In this document: piece after piece, positions 21,461 through 30,246 of the stretch | How positions within the stretch are numbered: position 1 is the first letter of the stretch | How the letters are laid out: the number at the start of each line of letters is the position of its first letter | DNA from: a virus | Virus record (IMG/VR): IMGVR_UViG_3300008116_000173 | Span: 1 to 64,000 of that record | Reading direction: 5' to 3' (one strand) | Length of the DNA: 64,000 nucleotides | Made by a program: the position numbers and the translations under genes | The notes under the pieces: generated by a model | The model's database searches: none | What the model was told of the DNA's origin: nothing | What the model saw: only the letters and a program-made list of their open reading frames with translations

Positions 21461-24400
21461 TTGAATTTAAAGATAGGGTTTTAGATGATAATGGTAATGA
21501 TGTTGTAGCTTTTTACAATAGTGTTAAAAAAGTTATTGAGATTAATCAAAATCAACGTGATAGTAAAACATTACCTGAAGAATTAGCTCACCATTTACAT
21601 TTAGCTTTAGGTAAAGATCATATACTTGTTAAACGTGCTTTTAACCTATTAAATAGGGTTGATTATAAAGCTATGTTAGGTCAAGAATATGTTGACTTAT
21701 ATAAAAATAATACAGATTTATTAAAATTTGAAATATTAGGTAAATTAACTGCAGCAGCAGTACGTGGTGAAAAGATACCTTTACAAATGAATACTGTTGA
21801 AGGTAATAAGCTTTGGGATACTATTAAACGTATGATTGATGCTGTTATAAAGTTATTTAAACCTGATGTAAATGTTCAAAAAGAACTTGATAATTTAAGT
21901 AATCAATTTGCTAATATGCTTAAATCAGGTGTTAAAGTTGATAGTGAAAAATCAATTAATGCTAAATTATATCAAACTAATAAAGATTTAATTAATTTAA
22001 GTTCTAAAATTAAACCTGCTTACGTTTATTATACAACATTATCAACAGCACTTAAAAAGAAACAAAAACAATTTAGTGCATTATCTGAAGAATATAAAAT
22101 TATTCAAAATCAAATTAATACTATTGATATATCATTAAGAGAATTAATTCAAAATGAAAATGAATTACCTTTAATTAATCTTGTTGAAGAAACTATAACA
22201 ACTGTAGCTCAAAACATTAATGATTTTGAAATTAATTATTCTAAAGGTATAATGCCTTCAGAAAAAAATATTATTGAAGCTGTTGAAATACTTAAAAAGT
22301 TTTCAGGATTTCCTGGTACAGAAAGTAAAATTAATGCTTTAAAAGCTAGATTAATTAATTTTATTAAACCTTATTTAGCAAATAAAGCTTCTGAGGTATT
22401 AGGTAAACCTGTTACTGAGGAAGATATATCTGCTGTAACAAGTGATATTAATGTACTTGAAAAGAATTTTGGTACATTAGCAAGAACTGAATTTACATTA
22501 TCACGTATGCTTGGTTTATTAATTAAACAAAAGCAAAATACTATAGAACGTGAAAATAAGCAAGCTTTTGAACAAGTACAAGCTGCTACTAATAAATTAA
22601 AAGATTGGGCAGCTAGCAAAGGTATGTCTTTAGAGCAAGCTTTTGATGTATTACAACAAGAATACAGAGGTACTAGAATATTAACTAAAGAATATACTAG
22701 TGAATTTTATAAGTTAATTAATGATACTTATAAATTAGATCCTGAAAAAGCTAAAGAAGCACGTGCTAAAATAGCTATTTGGGATGCTGCTAATAAAAAA
22801 TGGATACCTAAATCTACTAAGTATAATAATCCAAATTACCAATTAATACATAAAAAAGGTAATGAAGATTTATTAAACTATTATAATTTCTTTAAAGATC
22901 AAATTCAAAAAATATCTGATAATACATTACCTATTGAATTAGATGATTATTTTATACCTAATGTGTATGAAGAAACACTTTTAGATATATTAAAAACTGA
23001 AGATGCTGTTGGTGATAAATTAAAAGATAGTGTTATCCATATATTAGAATTTAATCCATTTGAAAAAATGGGTACTGTTGATAAGCAGATGGATGTTATT
23101 TATGATGCTGATTTGATTGGTGATAAAATACCTTTAAAATACATTCAAGCACTACCTGAAGATAAGAAATCTAAAAATTTAAGTGCAGCATTATTAAAAT
23201 TCATGTATTTTGCTAATAGTTATAATCACATGAATGAAATATTACCTATTGCTAACTTAGTTCAGGAAACTATAACAGACCCTGATACTAGTAAAATACT
23301 TCAATATGGTAACCCTAACTTAAACGTTGCTGCTAAATCTAATATAGTTGACATGGTTAAAACTATAAAAGAAATGCAGATTTTAGGTAAGATGCGTAAA
23401 GAGAATGAAATGTTTAATGTATTAGGTTATAAATTAAACTATGGTAAATTAATTGATTTTGGTTTACAGTACACTTCTAAAATACGTTTAGGTTTAAATC
23501 CATTTGCTGCATTAGCTAACGTTGCTGTAGGTAACTTAGGTAATATTATTGAAGCTGCAGGTGGTAAATACTTTACATTAAGTGAATATTTTAGTGCTTT
23601 AGGTACCTTTACAACTGAAGCTAAAAAAGTAGATGGATTGATTAATCTATTTAACCCTTTGATGGAAATGGATGATTATGAAAATCTTAAAAAATTAGGT
23701 GTTGGTTCTAAAGAATACCGTGAAAAAATAAATGGTTTGTTATATGCACCTACACGTATGGGTGAAAAACAAATGCAAACTACTACTATGATTGCTATAT
23801 TAAAGCATAAAAAAGTTGACATTAAAGATAAAAAAGGTAATGTAACTGGTAGTATATCAATGTTAGATGCTTTTGATAGTAATGGTAAATGGGATACTGC
23901 TAAAATGGGTTATGAATTAAATGAACAAGAAATTAATAAAATAACCAATAGAGTACATGGTGTTAACCAAATGATTCATGGTAGGTATTCAGCTAAAGAT
24001 GCTGCTGCAATGCAACAATATGCTATGTATAGGGCTTTAATGCAATTTAAAAAATGGATACCAGCTGCTGTTGAACAACGTTTTATGGCTAGACGTTATG
24101 ACCCACTATTAGATGAAGAAACTGAAGGTAGGTATTGGGCTTATGCTAAAGGTCTTAGACTTATGATGGCTAAATTAAAAAATGATGCCAAAAAGATTGA
24201 AGAAAATAAGTTTACTGAATTAGATTGGTATAACATGCGTAGAAATGCTATGGAAGTACTAATGATAGGTTTAATGTTTGGTTTAACTACTTTCCTTAAA
24301 GCTGGTGATGATGATGATGAATTAAAGCGTAATGCAAGTTATAAGACTTATATGCGCCTTTTAAACAGCGTTAGTGGTGATTTAATGCAATGGTATTTAC

Positions 24401-24660
24401 CAGGTACATTTTTAGATAAAGCTATGGTATTACCTGTAACTAAAACATTAAGGTCACTTGAAAGAACTATACAGTATACACCTTATATGTTTGGTGATTA
24501 TACTAGTGATGCTTCAGGTACTTATGAAGCTGGTGAACGTAAAGATGAAAATAAATTCTGGAGTAATTTCTTTAATAATGTACCTTTTGGTAGTACTACT
24601 GCTGACATGTACAGAACATGGTTTAAAGATGATGTAAGTTACATACCTCGTAATAGGTAA
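18490..24660 (+). CDS. Giant virion protein with ART-like and NTase-like domains
   Basis: A 2056-aa protein starting 16 bp after the RNAP gene. Around residues 396-500, NIVYSTS, NFLTDDINYSKKY, PYIVNL and DVIYGKEG resemble phage ADP-ribosyltransferase-like modules (tentative). Residues 745-800 carry GS (759-760) followed by DID (779-781), the signature of minimal nucleotidyltransferases. At 1030-1035, EELAHH occupies the place of a zincin helix but lacks the first His. The C-terminal 600 residues resemble conserved crAss giant virion proteins and include a hydrophobic helix (MEVLMIGLMFGLTTFL) followed by an acidic DDDDE patch. The likely role is injected cargo or transfer-channel protein. The first half differs in codon use from the second. 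Confidence 0.7.
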   Translation: MSQSCFNFSLNENKRIAEDFGEIETQKLIELYFPDKNPASYNEFISNDKVKEALGLKGITEANKLLNTNYKKEISNQQLINLKSIISQTNNKLKGENKNIVYKLYNVKQLGESDNYTWGIREIKGNLDVDAKIERALTRGKTEQAKNLKNLNDNNQLTLFQLSNKQIIKPGVQELFDSNPELANQVYEALGFKNQTPKRLTKSDRTLSKYISIGKSEFEKAQKEANTKSSDFNHNGFRWYESEDELFGGKDWRKDELPQSNSGTFEDDYYKLQVEFSQKARSFHPEDFDEMGFELLYDLPQDELFQAIRYWYKPLEGIEFTELADIYDPNSSYNKKHPEDIKSKDASDLRKFIEKEIGIKNKLYPSLNNQITPQQKQKALQLYSQYLDTIFPERTNIVYSTSTLDDGSNFLTDDINYSKKYKGITKPYIVNLKNSLKTNYGINIAISNILFEENPNIDVIYGKEGERISYKDIWAEIQQDPDLTQNEAIKLLSSRPTRNINVFVVKNKSEKYELNTKQDIENFKNFINKENKLNNFDLDIDENLTKKEKLTKFFTQFGFKFEEGDLSTDLLKKIIYVNKNDIELFINNSVKALSQLLLANTNIDFNKLKNLIENTEEFKSLLNNSTTEFKNNYYHINSGNKIPINDYRIYQKDYENIKKQVIEKYLKESLLDNKNLKPLHKLIIDFINWLKNLFETATNLKDITDSLIQQVFENQKEIIINSNLLKNKEKVNLNKALKETKHGKNIIKIFGDFGLILTGSISASEQGTIWRKIGKLLHDIDWIVPKDFNKDYLQKLFDEFPGATLIRQFDSPGYYTRTYVVPPKGYTIANLEYFEKEKYNEKYIKQYDLLDQNNKIVNNYRRYYDVTPEGKVYETKEVYNENLQNVDVNLDPVLVDFFENKQNLEFKPYTVNVEGVKLQLSNWLSSFSEKLRYGRAKDLLDYALFIPNDLNQSKDNKSFQLEPTIQKDPTEIIQQVDTLLNDYINNNNIKVEFKDRVLDDNGNDVVAFYNSVKKVIEINQNQRDSKTLPEELAHHLHLALGKDHILVKRAFNLLNRVDYKAMLGQEYVDLYKNNTDLLKFEILGKLTAAAVRGEKIPLQMNTVEGNKLWDTIKRMIDAVIKLFKPDVNVQKELDNLSNQFANMLKSGVKVDSEKSINAKLYQTNKDLINLSSKIKPAYVYYTTLSTALKKKQKQFSALSEEYKIIQNQINTIDISLRELIQNENELPLINLVEETITTVAQNINDFEINYSKGIMPSEKNIIEAVEILKKFSGFPGTESKINALKARLINFIKPYLANKASEVLGKPVTEEDISAVTSDINVLEKNFGTLARTEFTLSRMLGLLIKQKQNTIERENKQAFEQVQAATNKLKDWAASKGMSLEQAFDVLQQEYRGTRILTKEYTSEFYKLINDTYKLDPEKAKEARAKIAIWDAANKKWIPKSTKYNNPNYQLIHKKGNEDLLNYYNFFKDQIQKISDNTLPIELDDYFIPNVYEETLLDILKTEDAVGDKLKDSVIHILEFNPFEKMGTVDKQMDVIYDADLIGDKIPLKYIQALPEDKKSKNLSAALLKFMYFANSYNHMNEILPIANLVQETITDPDTSKILQYGNPNLNVAAKSNIVDMVKTIKEMQILGKMRKENEMFNVLGYKLNYGKLIDFGLQYTSKIRLGLNPFAALANVAVGNLGNIIEAAGGKYFTLSEYFSALGTFTTEAKKVDGLINLFNPLMEMDDYENLKKLGVGSKEYREKINGLLYAPTRMGEKQMQTTTMIAILKHKKVDIKDKKGNVTGSISMLDAFDSNGKWDTAKMGYELNEQEINKITNRVHGVNQMIHGRYSAKDAAAMQQYAMYRALMQFKKWIPAAVEQRFMARRYDPLLDEETEGRYWAYAKGLRLMMAKLKNDAKKIEENKFTELDWYNMRRNAMEVLMIGLMFGLTTFLKAGDDDDELKRNASYKTYMRLLNSVSGDLMQWYLPGTFLDKAMVLPVTKTLRSLERTIQYTPYMFGDYTSDASGTYEAGERKDENKFWSNFFNNVPFGSTTADMYRTWFKDDVSYIPRNR

Positions 24661-24684
24661 TTCAATATCAATGCAGGTAAAAAA

Positions 24685-24714
24685 AAGGGTTAGCTCACTT
24701 AAGAACTAACCCTT
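24685..24714. terminator. Bidirectional intrinsic terminator between convergent blocks
   Basis: A 9-bp perfect stem, AAGGGTTAG / CTAACCCTT (24685-24693 with 24706-24714), has a 12-nt loop. On the minus strand it is followed by eight U (24679-24686 complement), and on the plus strand by an AU-rich tract with six U. It lies in the 75-bp gap where the plus-strand virion operon and the minus-strand replication operon converge. Confidence 0.8.
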
Positions 24715-24735
24715 GATTTATTTTTTATTAATTAA

Positions 24736-24927
24736 TTAAAACGTACTTAAATAATTTTTAGCAGCTTTAAGTGTATCAAATGTAATACGCTTACTAACAC
24801 CACTAACACATTTACGCACAGTATATTTACCACTTATTTGTTTGTAAATATTCTTTGCTATACGTTGATCTTGCTTTAGGTTTGTAACCTTGGTTTTAGA
24901 TTTACCCTTGTTTGTTTGTTTTTTCAT
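24736..24927 (-). CDS. Small basic protein, possible AP2/Arm-like DNA-binding
   Basis: A 63-aa, strongly Lys-rich protein, the last gene of the minus-strand block, directly before the terminator. The C-terminal half (YTVRKCVSGVSKRITFDTL then AAKNYL) follows the three-strand-plus-helix pattern of AP2- or Arm-type DNA-binding domains, with a basic disordered N-terminus. DNA binding is inferred from charge and pattern only. Confidence 0.5.
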   Translation of the reverse strand: MKKQTNKGKSKTKVTNLKQDQRIAKNIYKQISGKYTVRKCVSGVSKRITFDTLKAAKNYLSTF

Positions 24928-24936
24928 AGTTTATAT

Positions 24937-25167
24937 TTAATCTTTAAATTTATTGACTATACTGTCCCAACTAACCCAAATCTTATTATTATCATCACAC
25001 AAGTAAAATAAACCATCATATTCAAGAAATACAACAGATTCTTTAGTTGCTTGGGAATGTGCTAAAACTTGGTTGTTTTCATCATGTACTACAAGTACAT
25101 TATAGTTTTCATTAACACCTTTATCATTAGGTATTTGAACTACGTCTTTAAATATATTAAATTTCAT
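24937..25167 (-). CDS. Hypothetical protein
   Basis: A 76-aa acidic protein with alternating hydrophobic residues (NVLVVHDENNQVLAH; VVFLEYDGLFYLCDD) that suggest a small beta-sheet fold. It lies between MazG and the small basic gene, with 1-9 bp spacing, so it is cotranscribed. No family recognised. Confidence 0.5.
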   Translation of the reverse strand: MKFNIFKDVVQIPNDKGVNENYNVLVVHDENNQVLAHSQATKESVVFLEYDGLFYLCDDNNKIWVSWDSIVNKFKD

Positions 25168-25168
25168 A

Positions 25169-25495
25169 TTATCTATTATCTCCAGAGCCTTGTATTACAC
25201 CTCTGTTCATCCTATCTTTTAATTTAGCTATATTATTTTCTGCAATAGCATTCATATCAAGTCCTAAATCTCTAGATAAGGCAGCTATATACCAAAGTAC
25301 ATCACCTATTTCTTTACCAATCTCTACCACACTAGCAGGTGAATATACGCCATTATTATCCCGTAATACTTTTTTAATCTTACCTAAAACTTCACCAGCT
25401 TCATTGCTAAGACCTAAAGCAGGGTAAATAATTTTGCTATTGTCACTGTAAACAGCTGTCTGTGCAGCTTCATTTTGATATTCGTTAAACGTCAT
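25169..25495 (-). CDS. MazG-like nucleotide pyrophosphohydrolase
   Basis: A 108-aa protein with the all-alpha NTP-pyrophosphatase signature: E32-A-G-E35 on one helix and E62-I-G-D65-VLWYIAAL on the next, the acidic residues that bind Mg2+. MazG-type enzymes hydrolyse (d)NTPs to (d)NMP and PPi. Single-domain phage versions are proposed to clean up non-canonical nucleotides or blunt (p)ppGpp signalling. The start overlaps the end of the exonuclease gene by 4 bp. With the reductase and dNTP-hydrolase-like genes upstream it forms a nucleotide-pool module. Confidence 0.85.
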   Translation of the reverse strand: MTFNEYQNEAAQTAVYSDNSKIIYPALGLSNEAGEVLGKIKKVLRDNNGVYSPASVVEIGKEIGDVLWYIAALSRDLGLDMNAIAENNIAKLKDRMNRGVIQGSGDNR

Positions 25496-26445
25496 TTTGT
25501 TTCTTTTATTACTGCAAAGCTAGCATAAGCTCCACATTTTTTACATTGTTTTTGTATTTTTAACACACCTGTAGCAGTTATACGTTTTTTACAATATGCT
25601 AAATCATTATTACCACATTTAGGGCAAGTATGTTTATCATGACCACGTAATACACCTACATGTGTTTTAGCTGATACATAATTTTCAAGTTTCTTAAATA
25701 CACGTTCTAATAATAAAACATCATTACAACAATATTTAATCATCTTGCTTAAGGCTGTAGGATCATTATTTTCAATAATCTTTTTCCACAATTCAAACCC
25801 ACCTGTATCTATTTTCTTCCCTACTTTAAGTATTTGACCTATGTAGTCCAACCTGTTAGAGTTAAATTTAAACTCTTTACGGGCTATTTTAAGTGTATCT
25901 ATACTGGTTATAGAAGGCATGTTTCTAATACCATGATATAAACACCTGGTTTTGAACCACTTAATATCAAACTTATCTGAATTATGACCTACAATCTCAT
26001 CAGCATCCATTATAATTTTATAGAACTGATGGATCATTTCATAATCATCACCTTTATTCCAATGTAAAGAATGTACTTTATTTTCATGTTCCCATTTGTA
26101 ACATATACAAATAATGGCTCTTTCCTTAATAATATTTTGGTAACCTACATTAAGGTTATAACCAATAGTCCATGAATAAACAACATTAGGGCTTGTTTCA
26201 ATGTCAAAATATAGGCGTTTTAAGCTATTTTTAGGCATTTTAAAGACACTTTGTTGTTCAGGTATACTTTTACTTGGTTTAGATTTAGTAAACGATTTAA
26301 AGTTATCCTGAGCTGTTTTTTTAGCTATTACAATATCATTTAGTGACCACCTAGGCCACATTGATTTTATAAACTTTACGTTTTTCTTGAAATAGCCTGG
26401 TCTATCCATTAGCCATTTATATATAACTAATTGATTTTCAGTCAT
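25492..26445 (-). CDS. DEDDy 3'-5' exonuclease with C-terminal zinc ribbon
   Basis: A 317-aa protein with an RNase H-fold exonuclease domain at about 75-260: ExoI FDIETS (D81, E83), ExoII GHNSDKFD (D160), ExoIII Y238-x3-D242. The tyrosine in ExoIII puts it in the DEDDy subgroup. The C-terminus carries a zinc ribbon, CPKC (274-277) and CKKC (301-304). The N-terminal 70 residues are a basic helical extension. It is probably a processing or proofreading exonuclease separate from the one built into the family B polymerase. It overlaps the next gene by 8 bp at its start. The layout resembles YprB-type ribonuclease-H-like proteins. Confidence 0.8.
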   Translation of the reverse strand: MTENQLVIYKWLMDRPGYFKKNVKFIKSMWPRWSLNDIVIAKKTAQDNFKSFTKSKPSKSIPEQQSVFKMPKNSLKRLYFDIETSPNVVYSWTIGYNLNVGYQNIIKERAIICICYKWEHENKVHSLHWNKGDDYEMIHQFYKIIMDADEIVGHNSDKFDIKWFKTRCLYHGIRNMPSITSIDTLKIARKEFKFNSNRLDYIGQILKVGKKIDTGGFELWKKIIENNDPTALSKMIKYCCNDVLLLERVFKKLENYVSAKTHVGVLRGHDKHTCPKCGNNDLAYCKKRITATGVLKIQKQCKKCGAYASFAVIKETK

Positions 26446-26905
26446 TTGTTTTTGTTTTATATACTACATTACGGTCATCAACACCTTTATTTGTTTTTTG
26501 ACTATCTAAAATCATCATAATACTGGCTGCTGCATTAGCCAAATGATTAGTACCAATCTCATCAATATCTTCCCCACGTAACCATTGGTTTAAATGACGC
26601 ATAGCTGCTGCTATATAACGCCTGTAATTAGTACCATGACTATAATTAAATACCCCATATTTTTGAGCACCTTTTGAAAATACTATTGCTATTTCTAATA
26701 ATGCTTCTTGTGGTATTAATGTAAAGTCAGGTTTATCATGATCAAATTTTATAGTTTCTTTAATTTCTACAGTATTTGAATTACTATATGTAGTATTTGA
26801 TTTATAATTAGGATAATATTCTCCTATTTTAGGTGCAGAAACCCTATTTTCTAGGGCTTCTGTTCCATTTGCTGGTCTATTTAGTTTATTAAAGTCAAAT
26901 TCCAT
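26438..26905 (-). CDS. dATP/dGTP diphosphohydrolase N-terminal-like protein
   Basis: A 155-aa protein. Residues from about 50 follow the phage domain found at the N-terminus of dATP/dGTP diphosphohydrolases: KFDHDKPDFTLIPQEAL, then KGAQKYGVFNY, then AAMRHLNQWLRGEDID and HLANAAASIMMI. The histidines and acidic residues on these helices are the presumed metal ligands. Such proteins act on dNTPs, for example by removing particular purine dNTPs. It sits between ribonucleotide reductase and an exonuclease, consistent with nucleotide-pool control. The first 50 residues are low complexity. The exact substrate cannot be read from the sequence. Confidence 0.75.
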   Translation of the reverse strand: MEFDFNKLNRPANGTEALENRVSAPKIGEYYPNYKSNTTYSNSNTVEIKETIKFDHDKPDFTLIPQEALLEIAIVFSKGAQKYGVFNYSHGTNYRRYIAAAMRHLNQWLRGEDIDEIGTNHLANAAASIMMILDSQKTNKGVDDRNVVYKTKTND

Positions 26906-26918
26906 TCGGCAAATATAA

Positions 26919-28769
26919 TTATTTTATTTCACATGCACCACCTGCGCAAGCAGCTTGGTCAGTAAAATTTGTACCATCCTCATTTTCAATGACTTTAGTT
27001 AAGTCAATCTCTTTTAAACTTGAGCTAAGTTTATCAAAAACAGCCTTAGTACAGTTTTCAAATGGTGCTTGTATATAGCTACCATTATCATAAGGTAATA
27101 CACTTATACCGTTATATGTGTGTTTATTATGCCACATCCAATCTCCTACAATAATCCATTCTTCAGGTTTAATAGACACTGTTGCACTAACGTTATTTGT
27201 ATTATCACCTTTTCTGTGACCATTTCTAACCCACTCTAGATTAAATTTGCTAATACGATCTAATAACTGCATAGCACTTTCAGTTCTTAATATAGAACCT
27301 TGTGGTGCTTCTTGAGGTATAGTTATAATAGCAGTATCTGATCTTAACTGGTCATCTTCTATAAGTTCAGGATGATGTATTGCTAAGTGAAAGTATAAAG
27401 GATCATTTTTCATAAGCCTAATACGACGTAAATAATAATCATTATGCCATGCATGAATACCACTAGATGTACCTAATACACAACTTGTAGTGCCACTAGG
27501 TTTAATAGTTGTTACACGTGCAGCTTCATTAATATGTAATATAGCAGCATAATGTTTATTAGTTGCTTTAGCAAGTTCAGCAGCTAAGTTTAAATCATAA
27601 TTTAAAATAGTACCTGAACCAATACCAGTCATACCAACACCAATTAATGCATCTTCTTCAGTTGTTTTTTTCCATATGCTGCGCAGATAATGAAAATCTG
27701 TAAAGCCAGCCTGTAATGTACCAAAGAATGCTGCTGTTGATACCCTTGTATTTAAATCATCTTGTGACGTTATATCACTTACATTTACTTCACATAAATT
27801 ACAAAATTGGTATGGACGTAAAGCAATCTCACAACATGGGTTAGTACCCCAATCTAAATTATTAGTCCAATATACACCTGGTTCTCCACTACCTGATAGT
27901 TCTATCTTCTTCCAAATATTTTTAAATTCTTGTTCTGTTGTTGTAGCTCTATCTAAAACTACAGAGTTATTTGCTCTACCACGTTGGGCATTTAATTCCC
28001 ACCATGCACCAAATTTACATTCTAGCATTTCCTGGTCATCATGTGAAAATAAGCTAATCATTGCTGAACGCCTAATACCACCTGATAACACAGCATCTGC
28101 TATGTGACACATTAAATCATGACAATCAATAGGTTTTAGTTTATCACCGTTTTCCTTACGTTCAAATATACTTTCCATATGTGCTAAACATATTTTTAAT
28201 GGTTCAGGTCCTGGTGCTTTACCACCAGCTGTAACCAAACGCACACCTTTATGACGTATATCTGAAAAATTAAATTTAGGTTTATATTGTGTATAACCTA
28301 AATATGATTTAACAAGTGCTTTAATAGCATCAGCCCAACCTTCTAAAGAATCACCAATGATGAATTTCTTTTCCTTAATAGGTTTTTTAATAGCTGGTAA
28401 TTGGTCAACATGTTGTTTTTGTACTGAAAAACCAACACCAGTACCACCTAATAATAAGAACATGGCTTCACTGAATGCTTTATAATTATCTACAGGAAAA
28501 TATGCACAATTATATATCCTGCTTTCGTTTTTAAATATAGGTAAACCTGCAAATTGCATAGCACGCATACTTGGTAATATTTGTTTATTACGCACTAATA
28601 ACATTTTGGTTGTGATATCCTCAGTTAATTGAGGATACCGTTCAACCATCATGTTCTCATACCTATCACAAATTTCCTGCCAAGTTTCTCTACGACTAAA
28701 CTCAGGTTTAAATTTTGCATACTTGTTAAAAATTGTAATTTCTGATAAAATTTGATTACTGATTGTCAT
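26919..28769 (-). CDS. nrdJ: B12-dependent class II ribonucleotide reductase
   Basis: A 616-aa protein that reduces ribonucleoside triphosphates to dNTPs using adenosylcobalamin as radical source. Visible hallmarks are YNCAYFP near residue 88 (first redox Cys), NPCCEIAL and FCNLCEV in the middle (radical Cys and partner Cys), PSGTTSCVLGTSSGIHAWH (phosphate-binding loop), and a C-terminal CAGGAC motif (the CxxxxC swinging thiols), as in the monomeric Lactobacillus leichmannii enzyme. It is about 120 residues shorter than that enzyme. No small-subunit or activase gene is nearby, as expected for class II. It needs host or environmental B12. Confidence 0.93.
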   Translation of the reverse strand: MTISNQILSEITIFNKYAKFKPEFSRRETWQEICDRYENMMVERYPQLTEDITTKMLLVRNKQILPSMRAMQFAGLPIFKNESRIYNCAYFPVDNYKAFSEAMFLLLGGTGVGFSVQKQHVDQLPAIKKPIKEKKFIIGDSLEGWADAIKALVKSYLGYTQYKPKFNFSDIRHKGVRLVTAGGKAPGPEPLKICLAHMESIFERKENGDKLKPIDCHDLMCHIADAVLSGGIRRSAMISLFSHDDQEMLECKFGAWWELNAQRGRANNSVVLDRATTTEQEFKNIWKKIELSGSGEPGVYWTNNLDWGTNPCCEIALRPYQFCNLCEVNVSDITSQDDLNTRVSTAAFFGTLQAGFTDFHYLRSIWKKTTEEDALIGVGMTGIGSGTILNYDLNLAAELAKATNKHYAAILHINEAARVTTIKPSGTTSCVLGTSSGIHAWHNDYYLRRIRLMKNDPLYFHLAIHHPELIEDDQLRSDTAIITIPQEAPQGSILRTESAMQLLDRISKFNLEWVRNGHRKGDNTNNVSATVSIKPEEWIIVGDWMWHNKHTYNGISVLPYDNGSYIQAPFENCTKAVFDKLSSSLKEIDLTKVIENEDGTNFTDQAACAGGACEIK

Positions 28770-29322
28770 AATGTAAGTTTTGTTTTGTTAGTTCATGTAA
28801 TGGTTTGTAAATTTCGTAGTTTAAGTCAGGAGAATCCAATACCTCACTGATAAGTTTAGTTTCAACACCAAGCCTATCAGCTATTTGTTTTCTTTTGAAT
28901 TCTTGAGGATATAACGTATTATAAGCTGTTACTTTATACGTATCTTTTATAGATGTTCTACCATATGCTTTTACAATTAAGCTTTTATAATTAGTAGATG
29001 TTTTACTGTATTCTCCTTTTATGATTTTGTTAAAATCAGATTTGAAGTTATCAGGAATTGTAAAATACAATAGAATTTCTTCACTTGTATCTTCATATTT
29101 ACTGTAATCTCCATTTTCGTTAATAGTTGCTAAAAACCTATCAAACCCACTTATCTCTTTTTCTTCAGGTTTAGAACAAACTAATACAACACTATTGCTA
29201 TCATAAATATATGTATTTATATAATTATTTGGTAATAATGTTGATTTCAAACCAAACATTGGTAGTATAAATGTATGGCACTTTGTTGCTTTATTTCCTA
29301 TAAGTTCTATTCTTTTATTCAC
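28756..29322 (-). CDS. Hypothetical protein in replication operon
   Basis: A 188-aa protein overlapping the reductase gene by 14 bp and the flap-nuclease gene by 8 bp, so it is tightly coupled to DNA metabolism. It has no catalytic motif I recognise. The C-terminal third is charged and helical (KRKQIADRLGVETKLISEVL), which could be a helix-turn-helix-like segment. Confidence 0.55.
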   Translation of the reverse strand: MNKRIELIGNKATKCHTFILPMFGLKSTLLPNNYINTYIYDSNSVVLVCSKPEEKEISGFDRFLATINENGDYSKYEDTSEEILLYFTIPDNFKSDFNKIIKGEYSKTSTNYKSLIVKAYGRTSIKDTYKVTAYNTLYPQEFKRKQIADRLGVETKLISEVLDSPDLNYEIYKPLHELTKQNLHYDNQ

Positions 29323-30064
29323 ACACTTCTATTTTTAGTACATTATTTAGTTTTATATTCTTAACATCCACATTCTCAATTAGTTTTAAACTTAAATAAT
29401 TTGTATAGAATTGTTTTATCCCTTCATATTCACCAAAATGCATAACATATTCATTAAAAATACAATCCCTCCAACTTAAAGTTTCAGGTTTATTATTTTT
29501 AATATTTTTAACATATGCTAAACCTTTACCAGGTAAACCTTTAATATTGTCTACACGGTCACCTATAATCATACTTGACCAGAAATATTCTTCAATATCT
29601 TGTATGCTATTATTGACATATACACTAGATTTAGGGTTAAAACCTATTTCTAGCGAATATAAGACATCTTTATCAGGTGATACAACAATGTGTTCATATT
29701 CAGGATAAGTAGCTTTAAATGACATTACAAGGTCATCTGCTTCATATCCTTCAATGAACATAAATTGATGTTTATTAATTAAATAATCTTTGACTTCAGC
29801 TAAATACTTAGGCATGTCAGTATATTTTCTATTAGCCTTATAGTCAGGATTAACTGTATATCTAAAACATTTACCCACAGTCATAAAACCACAATATAAA
29901 TCACCAAATAAATAGTTATTTATATTAGTTATAAGACTGTCACACTGAATTATACAATCTTCCAGTGTTTTTTCAGGTTCATCTTTTTTATTGTGGCATA
30001 CGTAAAAAGGTATAAAATCAGCGTCATAGCTGATTACTTTTAGTTTATTGCTTGATTCTTCCAT
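29315..30064 (-). CDS. 5'-3' exonuclease / flap endonuclease (T4 RNase H-like)
   Basis: A 249-aa protein with the FEN family's ordered acidic motifs: SYDADF (D14, D16), EGYEADDLV, VSPDKDVL, and GDRVDNIKGLPGKG, which combines metal-binding aspartates with the helix-hairpin-helix DNA-binding loop. Enzymes of this family remove RNA primers and 5' flaps behind the replication fork. The length is close to the bare nuclease domain of T5 D15 exonuclease, and there is no polymerase fusion. Neighbouring primase, helicase and polymerase genes fit a role in Okazaki fragment maturation. Confidence 0.9.
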   Translation of the reverse strand: MEESSNKLKVISYDADFIPFYVCHNKKDEPEKTLEDCIIQCDSLITNINNYLFGDLYCGFMTVGKCFRYTVNPDYKANRKYTDMPKYLAEVKDYLINKHQFMFIEGYEADDLVMSFKATYPEYEHIVVSPDKDVLYSLEIGFNPKSSVYVNNSIQDIEEYFWSSMIIGDRVDNIKGLPGKGLAYVKNIKNNKPETLSWRDCIFNEYVMHFGEYEGIKQFYTNYLSLKLIENVDVKNIKLNNVLKIEVCE

Positions 30065-30246
30065 TCATCAAACCCTTCTAAGCCATACCTGTTTATTAAC
30101 TGACGTTTAAGCTCAAATAGCTCCTCCTTAGTTTCAAGGAATACAGCTCTGTTTTGACCTAAACGTTCAAGTGTATTTATTGCAAATAAAGATTTGTCTA
30201 AAGTTTTGACAATCTTTATAAGTTCATATGATGATACTTTAAACAT
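30040..30246 (-). CDS. Hypothetical small helical protein
   Basis: A 68-aa charged protein, overlapping both neighbours (25 and 8 bp). Heptad-like Leu spacing (ELFELKRQLINRYGLEGF) suggests helices. It ends with the start of the flap nuclease gene inside its 3' end, so it may be translationally coupled. No family recognised. Confidence 0.5.
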   Translation of the reverse strand: MFKVSSYELIKIVKTLDKSLFAINTLERLGQNRAVFLETKEELFELKRQLINRYGLEGFDEWKNQAIN

